Of a DNA stretch of 64,000 nt, positions 8,941-16,916 are shown in pieces (position 1 is the stretch's first letter; every line of letters begins with the position of its first letter). Location: NCBI RefSeq assembly GCF_000770585.1, contig NZ_JNCF01000007.1, positions 1-64,000 of the forward strand, read 5' to 3'. The notes beneath the pieces were generated by a model. The model was not told the origin of the DNA and ran no database searches. It saw only the letters and a list, made by a program, of their open reading frames with translations. The DNA is from Legionella norrlandica. GTDB lineage: Bacteria > Pseudomonadota > Gammaproteobacteria > Legionellales > Legionellaceae. A program made the position numbers and the translations under genes.

Positions 8941-10092
8941 TTAAACCTCTTCCTCAAATGCCATCCGCAATGAAATGACATCGAGCAAATCTTTAAGAGT
9001 AATAATCCCATATAATGACTGTTTATCCGTGATAATCATTCGAGTAATATTTTGTGTATTCATGATTTGTAAAACTTCAATCACTTTCATATTCCCATCA
9101 ATAAAAACATCAGAGGAACATTCACGCATAAGATCACGCACTCTTAGTGATGACCACTTTTCTTTGGCAATCGGTTTAATATCATTGAGAAAAATACAGC
9201 CAACCAATTCCTCCTTATCAACTACTGGATAAAGCTTGTGATAATAGAGATAAAAATATTTAGTCATAAGCTCATCAATAGTCAAATTACTTTTAACACT
9301 AATTGGATTTTGTTTGGCATATTTTTTGATGGGCTCATTGCGAAAAATATCTCTTATAAGTACTTGCTCATAAGAAACTTTGGACATACGCTCAATAAAA
9401 AAGCCTAAAACAAACAACCAAAGTCCCGCAATTACCGCTCCGAGAAGAAATTGCATGATACCCAAAATAATCATGGATAATCCCAATACAACTCCTCCTC
9501 GGCATGCAATTTTTGTGGCCCATTTTAAATCATCTTTCCACCACCACAGAATAGCACGAAATACTCGACCGCCATCTAAAGGAAAGCCAGGTAATAAATT
9601 GAAAATGCCAAGCATTAAATTAATCATACTGAGATAAACGATCACACCAACAATTGGTATCTGCCACTTAAAAGAAAGTGCTACCTGCAAAACTAGAAAA
9701 AGGGTATAAGCCAAGCCAATACTGAACAATGGCCCAACAATTGCCATAAAAAATTCGGATTTAGGGTTTGGAGGCATATCGCGCATTTTGGCAATACCGC
9801 CAAAGATAAAAAGAGTAATTCCAGCAATTGGAATCCCATAAAAACGACCCACTAATGAATGACAAAGTTCATGTAAAACAATTGAAAAGAACAAGCCTAT
9901 GGTACCTGCAACCCCCATAATCCAATAAGTTGATTGAGATAGATTAGGGAATCGAAAAGGAAAATATCCAACCGCCAAAGTCCAAGTGACTAAAACTGCC
10001 AAAAAAAACCATGACCAATCCAATCGAACCTCGAAACCCACCAGATTAAATAGATGTAGTCCAGATTGATTGTTGATTTTTACTCTATTCAT
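8941..10092 (-). CDS. M50 site-2-type intramembrane protease with CBS domains
   Basis: A 383-residue integral membrane zinc protease. HELCH at residues 74-78 is the HExxH motif and NLLPGFPLDGGRV near 200 supplies the third ligand. Five or six hydrophobic helices cover about 20-245. Two CBS repeats follow (about 255-375), with the pattern DELMTKYFYLYYHKLYPVVD and IDGNMKVIEVLQIM. CBS domains usually bind adenine nucleotides, so activity may respond to energy charge. ATG 10092 has AAGGAG 7 bases upstream and overlaps the stop of a short upstream ORF as ATGA, which suggests translational coupling. The natural substrate is unknown. Confidence 0.9.
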   Translation of the reverse strand: MNRVKINNQSGLHLFNLVGFEVRLDWSWFFLAVLVTWTLAVGYFPFRFPNLSQSTYWIMGVAGTIGLFFSIVLHELCHSLVGRFYGIPIAGITLFIFGGIAKMRDMPPNPKSEFFMAIVGPLFSIGLAYTLFLVLQVALSFKWQIPIVGVIVYLSMINLMLGIFNLLPGFPLDGGRVFRAILWWWKDDLKWATKIACRGGVVLGLSMIILGIMQFLLGAVIAGLWLFVLGFFIERMSKVSYEQVLIRDIFRNEPIKKYAKQNPISVKSNLTIDELMTKYFYLYYHKLYPVVDKEELVGCIFLNDIKPIAKEKWSSLRVRDLMRECSSDVFIDGNMKVIEVLQIMNTQNITRMIITDKQSLYGIITLKDLLDVISLRMAFEEEV

Positions 10093-10187
10093 GAGAACTC
10101 CTTGTTTGACAGCATCTTTATCACTTTTTCGGCTAAGGCTAATCCAACTACGCCAGCGGCCATAACCGTGCATTCTATACTGTCCAT
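10089..10187 (-). pseudogene. 32-codon leader ORF resembling FAD-oxidoreductase N-terminus
   Basis: This frame has a strong ribosome-binding site (AGGAGAG) 6 bases before its ATG and reads MDSIECTVMAAGVVGLALAE and 12 more residues. The start closely resembles the Rossmann dinucleotide-binding strand and glycine loop of FAD-dependent oxidoreductases (typical VIGAGVVGLA), but the frame stops after 32 codons. Its TGA overlaps the M50 start codon (ATGA). I read it as the remnant of a deleted oxidoreductase gene that now acts as a coupled leader for the protease. A functional small protein is also possible. Confidence 0.5.
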
Positions 10188-10431
10188 GAGCACTCTCCTG
10201 CCAAAACGCATAATTAATTTATCTTATGTACAGGAGTCATTATCACAGTCTTCTGATTGATATAAATAAATTATAAACTGCTTTATATACGATTTGATAA
10301 TTACAGCTCCCCCGTTGTTACGCCATAAATTATCACAATTCCCAATTACCCCAATATGGCGGATTATATGCCACTTCATGGGTACTTTTTAATGGCGAAA
10401 CCCAACATGCTAAATGCTCAAATTTATATTC

Positions 10432-10869
10432 CTAATTGAGAGCCTGTATTTCTACCATAGAAGAACTTGTGATTCCCAGGCGACTTGCAGCCGCATAAGA
10501 AAGATCTATAATTCGCGTACTATAAAAGGGGCCTCGATCATTAATACGAACCACCACTGTTCGTCCATTTTTTACATTCTTAACTCGTAGTCGGGTGTTA
10601 AATGGAAGCGTAGGATGTGCAGCCGTCATGGAATACATATTGTATCGCTCTCCATTAGATGTCTTATGATGATGGAAGCGTTTACTATAAAACGAAGCTA
10701 GTCCTCGTGCTTTATACCCTTTTGCAGATCTAAGAGGTGTATACACTTTACCCTTAACTTTATAGGAAGCTATTTCATGTCCTAGAGGCTTTGTTTTCAT
10801 ACAGGCAGTTAAGCTAAATAACAATCCTATAATGACAAAATATTGCATAGTTTTAATGGCTATTCTCAT
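10432..10869 (-). CDS. rlpA: RlpA family septal-ring lipoprotein
   Basis: A 145-residue lipoprotein. The N-terminus MRIAIKTMQYFVIIGLLF ends in the lipobox LTAC with Cys23 as the lipidation site. Residues about 55-140 form the double-psi beta-barrel typical of RlpA, with GLASFYSKRFHHHKTSNGE, TAAHPTLPFNT and VRINDRGPF. RlpA proteins act at the outer membrane and septum; some are lytic transglycosylases for denuded peptidoglycan. The SPOR domain found in some members is absent. ATG 10869 is preceded by GAGG at good spacing; a TTG at 10881 is less likely. Confidence 0.9.
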   Translation of the reverse strand: MRIAIKTMQYFVIIGLLFSLTACMKTKPLGHEIASYKVKGKVYTPLRSAKGYKARGLASFYSKRFHHHKTSNGERYNMYSMTAAHPTLPFNTRLRVKNVKNGRTVVVRINDRGPFYSTRIIDLSYAAASRLGITSSSMVEIQALN

Positions 10870-10968
10870 GCTTATCCTCAAATACCAAATGAGCCTGGAA
10901 ACATAGCATATTGATTAAAGATTGGCGACCTATTCGTTTAATAAAGATTGTCTACTAAAGGGATGTAA

Positions 10969-11118
10969 TCAAAATTTTATCCAGTTACTCGGTCTAAAAT
11001 AAAGGATCTTAAAGGCACCCCTTATGGACAAATGATAAAACATACTGACTGGTCAGAAAAACGTATTGAAACATTTAAATTAGATTTATCCACCGATGTT
11101 CCTCTAAGTATTTTCTAG
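10969..11118 (+). pseudogene. Orphan coding-like stretch, likely gene remnant
   Basis: This lies in a 351-base gap between rlpA and the methyltransferase. One frame runs 49 codons between stops and reads like real protein (KDLKGTPYGQMIKHTDWSEK, then a helical tail ending LSIF). Only an internal ATG (11032) is available and there is no ribosome-binding site. It may be the 3' end of a gene whose front was deleted. The rest of the gap shows nothing I can name. Confidence 0.3.
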
Positions 11119-11220
11119 AAAATATGTAAGAATAAGATTTGTGATTTGAAATAAACTATTTGTAAATGCGGGCTTCTTGGGAACATACCCCGTGCAATAG
11201 TATTCATACTGGAGGATAAA

Positions 11221-11982
11221 GTGATATGGGATCCTGATCGTTATGTGCTTGGAAACTATATTCAAAATAAAATCAATGAAGCATTCCTAAAAACAATTAA
11301 GGTTAAGCTATCTGGAAATATTTTAGATATAGGGTGTGGAGACGGGCAATATACCTACTTGTTGGCCAGGAAGATAAAACACGGCCATATTCTGGGAATT
11401 GATAGCTCCGAGAATATGATAAGACATGCCAATCAACAATGGGTGCAGAAAGGTCTTTCCTTTGAAGTCCATAATATTGAGGAATTTCATAGACCGCCAT
11501 CTTTTGATTTCGTATTCTCTTTTTGGTGTTTACATTGGACAAATATTAATGCTTCGTTTCCTAATATTTTTCATTTACTAAAAAATGAGGGGAAATGGTA
11601 TGCCGTGATGTCTTCCTTTTCTGATCACAGCATTTTGCAAACCTGGAAGGAATTAGCCAAACAAAATCTCTACAGAGAGTTAACAGAAAAATACATTACC
11701 CCAATCAATGAGAAATATTTTTACGACGTGATTAACCTCCTCAAGGAATTACCATTTAAACAGGTGAAACTCAATTTGAAAACCTGCCGTATCCCCCTGC
11801 CTCACATCAATTATTATAAAAATTTACTTCTAACCATGCCATTCATAAAAAGAATTCCTTCTGAAATGACTGATGCACTTATTGAAGATATGTTAAAAGC
11901 ATTCCAAACTATTTGTGCTAGAAAATACAATGGTCGCTTGTATTATGAAACTCGCCCCATATTTTTAGAGGCTATCAAATAA
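11221..11982 (+). CDS. SAM-dependent class I methyltransferase
   Basis: A 253-residue methyltransferase. The SAM-binding motif I is ILDIGCGDGQY (residues 34-44), the acidic residue after strand 2 is in GIDSSENM, and a FDFVFSFWCLHW segment forms strand 4. It resembles the trans-aconitate and juvenile-hormone-acid methyltransferase group, which methylate carboxyl or small-molecule groups. The GTG start has GGAGG 6 bases upstream. It is 25 bases from the oxygenase gene and on the same strand as the polyketide synthase. A tailoring step such as O- or C-methylation of the polyketide is inferred. Confidence 0.8.
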   Translation: MIWDPDRYVLGNYIQNKINEAFLKTIKVKLSGNILDIGCGDGQYTYLLARKIKHGHILGIDSSENMIRHANQQWVQKGLSFEVHNIEEFHRPPSFDFVFSFWCLHWTNINASFPNIFHLLKNEGKWYAVMSSFSDHSILQTWKELAKQNLYRELTEKYITPINEKYFYDVINLLKELPFKQVKLNLKTCRIPLPHINYYKNLLLTMPFIKRIPSEMTDALIEDMLKAFQTICARKYNGRLYYETRPIFLEAIK

Positions 11983-12007
11983 TTAAGTACGTTTTGGAGG
12001 CAAGACA

Positions 12008-13042
12008 GTGAATTTAAATTTTAATACAGCTCCCGGCATGAACGTACCAATGGTTATTGCTTCACCTGATAATTTGAAAGTAAGTTCCACTCCGTTATTA
12101 AATATTATTTCTGAATACCATGATGAGATAATCAAAATGCTCAATAAACATGGAGCAATTATATTTAGGGGATTTGCCTGTCAAGATGAGGTTTATTTTT
12201 CAAAAGCAATAGAATTATGCGCCCTAGGCAAGAGATGCTCTACAAGTGATTATGATTTGCCAAGAACAGTACTAGGGAATGAAATTTACACTTCAAGCGA
12301 CCTCCCAGCCCATATTCCTCTACCACTACACCATGAAAAACCCAGATCAAAAAATCCACCCAACCATATCTATTTTTGTTGTGTTACTCCACCTCAAGAA
12401 GGTGGTGGGACTATTTTTGCAAATGCTGAAAAAATATGGGCAGATATACCCCAAAGTATTCAGGACAAAATGGCTCAATATGGTGTTCTATACAAACAAT
12501 TTTTTCATGGCCAATCAATAAGATATCATTTATTAAAAAAAATCCTGGGCAATCATTGTGCTCGAAGTTGGTCTGAGTATTTTGACACAGAAGATAAAAT
12601 CCAAATAGAACAAAATTTAATCAAAAAGCAGGTAAAATGGAAGTGGATAAATCATAGTAACGATTTAATTATATTAAATAACTTACCTGGAGCATTAAAA
12701 CACCCTTTAACTAACAAAACTGTCTGGTTTAATTCGTCGGCTTATTTAAATTATTATTCAAATTTGAATTATGGTGAGTTAAAAAACTTGCGTTCTTTTA
12801 AATACTGGGCCAGCAGGTATCTCATATTAAGAGATATGCTTCCCCTCGTCTGTCATTACGGTCATGGCCAAGCTTTTTCTTCAAAAGAAATATCAGAAAT
12901 TAACCAAGTGATTCAACATCATACTTGTGTTTTTCATTGGCAAAAAGGAGATTTTATGATCGTCGATAATTTTACCTTCATGCATGGAAAACAACCTCAT
13001 ATTGGAGACAGATTATTGTATTCCTGTATGACGGCTTATTAG
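12008..13042 (+). CDS. SyrP/TauD-type Fe(II)/2-oxoglutarate oxygenase
   Basis: A 344-residue non-haem iron oxygenase. The iron site is His108-x-Glu110 (LHHEKP), the HxE variant seen in SyrP-like enzymes in place of HxD, followed by the typical PPQEGGGTIFAN segment. His326 (FMHGKQPH) is the third ligand and Arg335 (GDR) should bind 2-oxoglutarate. SyrP-like enzymes hydroxylate carrier-bound or free intermediates in natural-product pathways. The start is GTG with GGAGG upstream. It sits between the methyltransferase and the polyketide synthase on one strand, so a tailoring role is likely. The 214-base gap after it may hold a promoter. Confidence 0.8.
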   Translation: MNLNFNTAPGMNVPMVIASPDNLKVSSTPLLNIISEYHDEIIKMLNKHGAIIFRGFACQDEVYFSKAIELCALGKRCSTSDYDLPRTVLGNEIYTSSDLPAHIPLPLHHEKPRSKNPPNHIYFCCVTPPQEGGGTIFANAEKIWADIPQSIQDKMAQYGVLYKQFFHGQSIRYHLLKKILGNHCARSWSEYFDTEDKIQIEQNLIKKQVKWKWINHSNDLIILNNLPGALKHPLTNKTVWFNSSAYLNYYSNLNYGELKNLRSFKYWASRYLILRDMLPLVCHYGHGQAFSSKEISEINQVIQHHTCVFHWQKGDFMIVDNFTFMHGKQPHIGDRLLYSCMTAY

Positions 13043-13256
13043 GGTGGCCATTTTGACCTAACAGTAAGAGCATTCTAATATGCTCATATTGGATTAAAAT
13101 GGCACAACCTGCTGTACTATACTTAAGGTAAATAGACCTTCCAGGTTAATTTGTTTATACTCAAATTTACTCTCTATTATGGTTGTTTTTTATTATAACT
13201 CTTTGCCAAGACAAATAATTTTGCTGCACACCCAGGCACATTCAGGAGCATTGTAA

Positions 13257-16200
13257 GTGGTAAACGTAACTATGAAAAACAAAGCAAAAGACCTTTTGAA
13301 TGAACCCATCGCTATCATTGGAATGAATTGTCAATTTCCAGGGATTGATTCTGACATTGAAGATGTTGATACCTTTTATGAAATGCTAATTAAAGGTCAA
13401 ACACCAATTAGAGAAGTACCTGAAAATCGCTGGAATATTGAAGAATACTACGACACAGATAGAAAAAAAGCTGATAAAATTATTAGCAAAAAAGGGGGAT
13501 TTTTAGATAATACTCATTTATTCGATGCTTCCTTTTTTAAAATCTCTTCTGCAGAAGCCAAACAAATAGATCCCCAGCAACGTCTTTTTCTCGAAGTAGC
13601 CATTCGAGCTTTAAATCAGGCCAATATCACATTGAACTCATTAAAAGATTCCAATACAGGGGTTTATTGTGGGATTTCCACTCATGAATACAGCCAGCTA
13701 AACTATAAAGACCATATCAAATTCAATGCTTATACTCCCATTGGAATAGCTAATAGCGCTGCAGCAGGAAGACTCTGCCACTTTTTAAATTTAAAGGGCC
13801 CCAGTATGGCTGTTGATACAGCATGCTCCTCTTCCTTCACAGCACTCTATCTTGCCGCAACCGCATTGAGAAACCAGCAATGCGATATGGCGATTGTTGG
13901 AGGGGTTCATCTTAGTCTTTGCCCTGAAAGCTTTATTGGTTTAACGAAGGCCAATATGCTATCCGCAACCGGCCAATGCAGCAGCTTTGACAGTAAAGCA
14001 GATGGCTTTGTTCGCAGCGAAGGTTGCGCAGTCGTTATTGTTAAACGTTTAAGTGATGCGATAAGAGACAAAAACAGGATTTATGCGCTTATTAAAAGCA
14101 TGGTTATCAATCAAAATGGCGATGGCACAGGACTCGCCGCCCCAAATATCAATGCCCAAATTGCTATGCATCAGGCTGCATTAGAACATGCTAATTTAGC
14201 CCCAGATGAAATCGATTACATTGAAGCTCATGGAACAGGAACTCCCATAGGTGATCCAATAGAATTTAATGCGATCCAAAGTATCCATCAAGGCCAGCAT
14301 TCTCAAAACCGCCCCCTGATTGTAGGCGCATTGAAAAGTAATATAGGTCATACTATTTCATCGTCAGGCCTTGCCTCTTTAATTAAAGTACTTTGCTCGT
14401 TGAACAATGAAACCATTCCCCCTAATTTACATTATTCAACCCCAAACAACTCGATTGATCCTGAAAGTATTCCTGCTATTTTACCCATTACACCAATATC
14501 TTTTCCCAAATTGAAAAACAAAAAAAGATACGTCCAAGTGTCCAATTTTAGCTTTACCGGCACAAATGTTAGTGCCATTTTGGAAGAGGCCCCGGAGCAA
14601 GAATGGTATGAGTCAAATCAGAATGACACTGAACTGAAATGCTTTGTTGCTTCAGCCAATAGTGACTATTCATTGAAGCAAATGATGATGCGTTATGTGC
14701 ATTATTTGAAGAATTCGTCTGCACCCCTAAATGATATATGCCATACTTTGCTTAATTGTCGCGACCATTACAAATTTCGTTGTGCGATTATCGTAAAAGA
14801 TAAAGAAGAATTAATTAAAAAAATAGAGTCAAAAGATTATGAAATAAAAAAGGTTGTTCTGCAAAATGATCATAAAATCCTATCCAATGATGCCAATCAA
14901 ATTTATGAAGCCTATCTGTCAGGTAGGCATATCAGCACTGATAGCGAAAATACTTCTTATAACAAGATTGACTTACCACTCTATTATTTTGACAGAAAGC
15001 CCTATTGGCATGAATTAAGAAAAGATGTTAACAACAATTATTGGCTGGATTCTTTATACCAACAACCTATAGAACAGCAAATTGAAACCATCAAAGAAGA
15101 GCTTATATCACAAATACAAACTCTCTTAAAAAAAGAGAATCGGCATGGTAATAGCGTACTGCCGCAAGGAATCGAGAAGAAACAAACAATTACTATAAAC
15201 GAACATCAGGATTTGGAAACCCTAGGTTTAACCACACCCTTATTGGAATCCCTGGATCAAATTCTGCAGGACAGGTTTTCTCCCAGGTGCAAAATACCTT
15301 CTCTCTTATCTTTACGCTATTTAACCATAGACAAATTGGCAAGGCATTTACAAAAAATCATTATGCCTCCTGTAGTTTACCGACAACCCTCCATTAATGT
15401 GCTCAGTATTGAGCCTATCGCAATCATAGGAATGAGTTGTCGTTTCCCCAAAGCCACTAATGTGGATGAATTTTTATCTCTATTAGAAAACGGTGAAAGT
15501 GGCATGATCGATATTCCTTTAGAGCGATGGGATAACGAGAAATTTTATGACCCTGATTTGGATGCCCTGGGTAAATTGTATATTAAACAATTAGGGTTTA
15601 TTAATAATGTAAACCATTTTGATTCAGAATTTTTTAATATCAGTCCCCGTGAAGCCAAGCTCATGTCACCCCAATTGCGTGTTTTCATGGAAACCAGCTA
15701 TCACGCTCTTGAAGACGCCAATCTATCTCTTGATAGGGTTAAAGATAGTAATACAGGGGTTTTTGTTGGTGTAGGAACTAATGAATATCCTAGAGTATTA
15801 GCTTACCAGGGTGTTACTCTAGAGGATTTAAATATCTATTTTGCAACTGGGAATGTTCTCAATGCCTTAGCGGGACGAGTAGCCTATGCCTTTGATTTTC
15901 ATGGCCCAATCCAGGCAATAGATACCGCCTGTTCTTCGTCCATGACAGCGATACATAATGCCTGTCTAAGCCTACAATCGGGTGATTGTAATATGGCACT
16001 CGCTGGCGGCGTGAACATAATACTTAGCCCCGACTCTAACATCACTCTTTCAAAAGCAAGAATGCTATCCCCTGAAAGTCGATGCAAAACCTTCAGTGAA
16101 GATGCTGATGGTTATGCTCGAAGTGAAGGTTGCGGTGTTGTTGTGCTAAAGCGCTTGAGTGATGCGATAAAAGACAATGACAATATTCTTGCAGTAATCA

Positions 16201-16916
16201 AAGGAACATCTATCAACAGCGATGGTAAAAGTGGTGGTTTCACCGTTCCTAATGGTGCTGCTCAAGAAGAAGTCATTTTAAGCGCCCTGGCAAAGGCCAA
16301 TCTATCGCCTGGTGATATTGATTTTATTGAAGCTCATGGCACTGGTACTCCCTTAGCAGATCCTATTGAAGTTAATACCCTGACTAAAATCTTTAGTGAA
16401 CATCATAGCAATGAGAATCCTCTTTACATCAGCTCAGTGAAAACCAACATAGGACATTCTGAAAGTGCCTCCGGTGTAGCAAGTGTCATTAAAACCGTTT
16501 TGAGTTTGAAAACAAAAAAGATATTTAAACATCTGAATTTCAAGAAACTTAATCCCGCAATCCAATTAATCAATACGGTTATTCCATTAAATAAAACCGA
16601 TTGGCCTAAGGAACACGGCTTAAGATACGCTGGAGTGAGTTCATTTGGATTCAGTGGTGCTAATGCCCATATAGTAATACAAGAGGCCCCTGACAAGAAA
16701 AAAGAAGAGCGTATTCTTCCCACAGAATCTCTCCTGGTTTTATCAGCAAAAAGTAAAGTTTCTCTGGAATCATTGCTTTCAAGTTATCAAAACTACTTAT
16801 CAAGTACTCAAGAGGAATTTTCTGATATTTGCTACACAGCAGCAACTTGTCGTAATCATTTTATGTATCGAGTAGCAATCAGGCTAATAATGCCACTCAG
16901 GCTGCTGAGATCATAG
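13257..16916 (+). CDS. AT-less type I polyketide synthase, N-terminal frame (KS, dead ACP, KS)
   Basis: First part of a giant modular synthase that builds a polyketide on carrier proteins. KS1 (about 15-440) has Cys190 in DTACSSS, the His in EAHGTGTP and KSNIGHT, so it looks catalytically complete. No acyltransferase follows, only a short linker ending LPLYYFDRKPYW. Residues about 590-690 are carrier-like, but the Ser motif is replaced (LGLTTPLLESL in place of LGxDSLxxxEL), so it cannot carry phosphopantetheine. KS2 (about 719-1145) is again complete. The frame then runs out in the post-KS linker, where one base is missing near 16881. The GTG start has AGGAG 8 bases upstream. Confidence 0.85.
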   Translation: MVNVTMKNKAKDLLNEPIAIIGMNCQFPGIDSDIEDVDTFYEMLIKGQTPIREVPENRWNIEEYYDTDRKKADKIISKKGGFLDNTHLFDASFFKISSAEAKQIDPQQRLFLEVAIRALNQANITLNSLKDSNTGVYCGISTHEYSQLNYKDHIKFNAYTPIGIANSAAAGRLCHFLNLKGPSMAVDTACSSSFTALYLAATALRNQQCDMAIVGGVHLSLCPESFIGLTKANMLSATGQCSSFDSKADGFVRSEGCAVVIVKRLSDAIRDKNRIYALIKSMVINQNGDGTGLAAPNINAQIAMHQAALEHANLAPDEIDYIEAHGTGTPIGDPIEFNAIQSIHQGQHSQNRPLIVGALKSNIGHTISSSGLASLIKVLCSLNNETIPPNLHYSTPNNSIDPESIPAILPITPISFPKLKNKKRYVQVSNFSFTGTNVSAILEEAPEQEWYESNQNDTELKCFVASANSDYSLKQMMMRYVHYLKNSSAPLNDICHTLLNCRDHYKFRCAIIVKDKEELIKKIESKDYEIKKVVLQNDHKILSNDANQIYEAYLSGRHISTDSENTSYNKIDLPLYYFDRKPYWHELRKDVNNNYWLDSLYQQPIEQQIETIKEELISQIQTLLKKENRHGNSVLPQGIEKKQTITINEHQDLETLGLTTPLLESLDQILQDRFSPRCKIPSLLSLRYLTIDKLARHLQKIIMPPVVYRQPSINVLSIEPIAIIGMSCRFPKATNVDEFLSLLENGESGMIDIPLERWDNEKFYDPDLDALGKLYIKQLGFINNVNHFDSEFFNISPREAKLMSPQLRVFMETSYHALEDANLSLDRVKDSNTGVFVGVGTNEYPRVLAYQGVTLEDLNIYFATGNVLNALAGRVAYAFDFHGPIQAIDTACSSSMTAIHNACLSLQSGDCNMALAGGVNIILSPDSNITLSKARMLSPESRCKTFSEDADGYARSEGCGVVVLKRLSDAIKDNDNILAVIKGTSINSDGKSGGFTVPNGAAQEEVILSALAKANLSPGDIDFIEAHGTGTPLADPIEVNTLTKIFSEHHSNENPLYISSVKTNIGHSESASGVASVIKTVLSLKTKKIFKHLNFKKLNPAIQLINTVIPLNKTDWPKEHGLRYAGVSSFGFSGANAHIVIQEAPDKKKEERILPTESLLVLSAKSKVSLESLLSSYQNYLSSTQEEFSDICYTAATCRNHFMYRVAIRLIMPLRLLRS
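16876..16890 (+). other. Frameshift site inside the polyketide synthase
   Basis: Up to the codons for RVAI the sequence follows frame 3. From gct at 16883 it continues in frame 2 as ANNATQAAEII. This aligns residue for residue with the same linker after KS3 (RLAL then TAENTVEASRLL). One base is missing, either an A or a G in the atcagg stretch. Restoring it gives a single chain of about 3798 residues. Confidence 0.85.
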
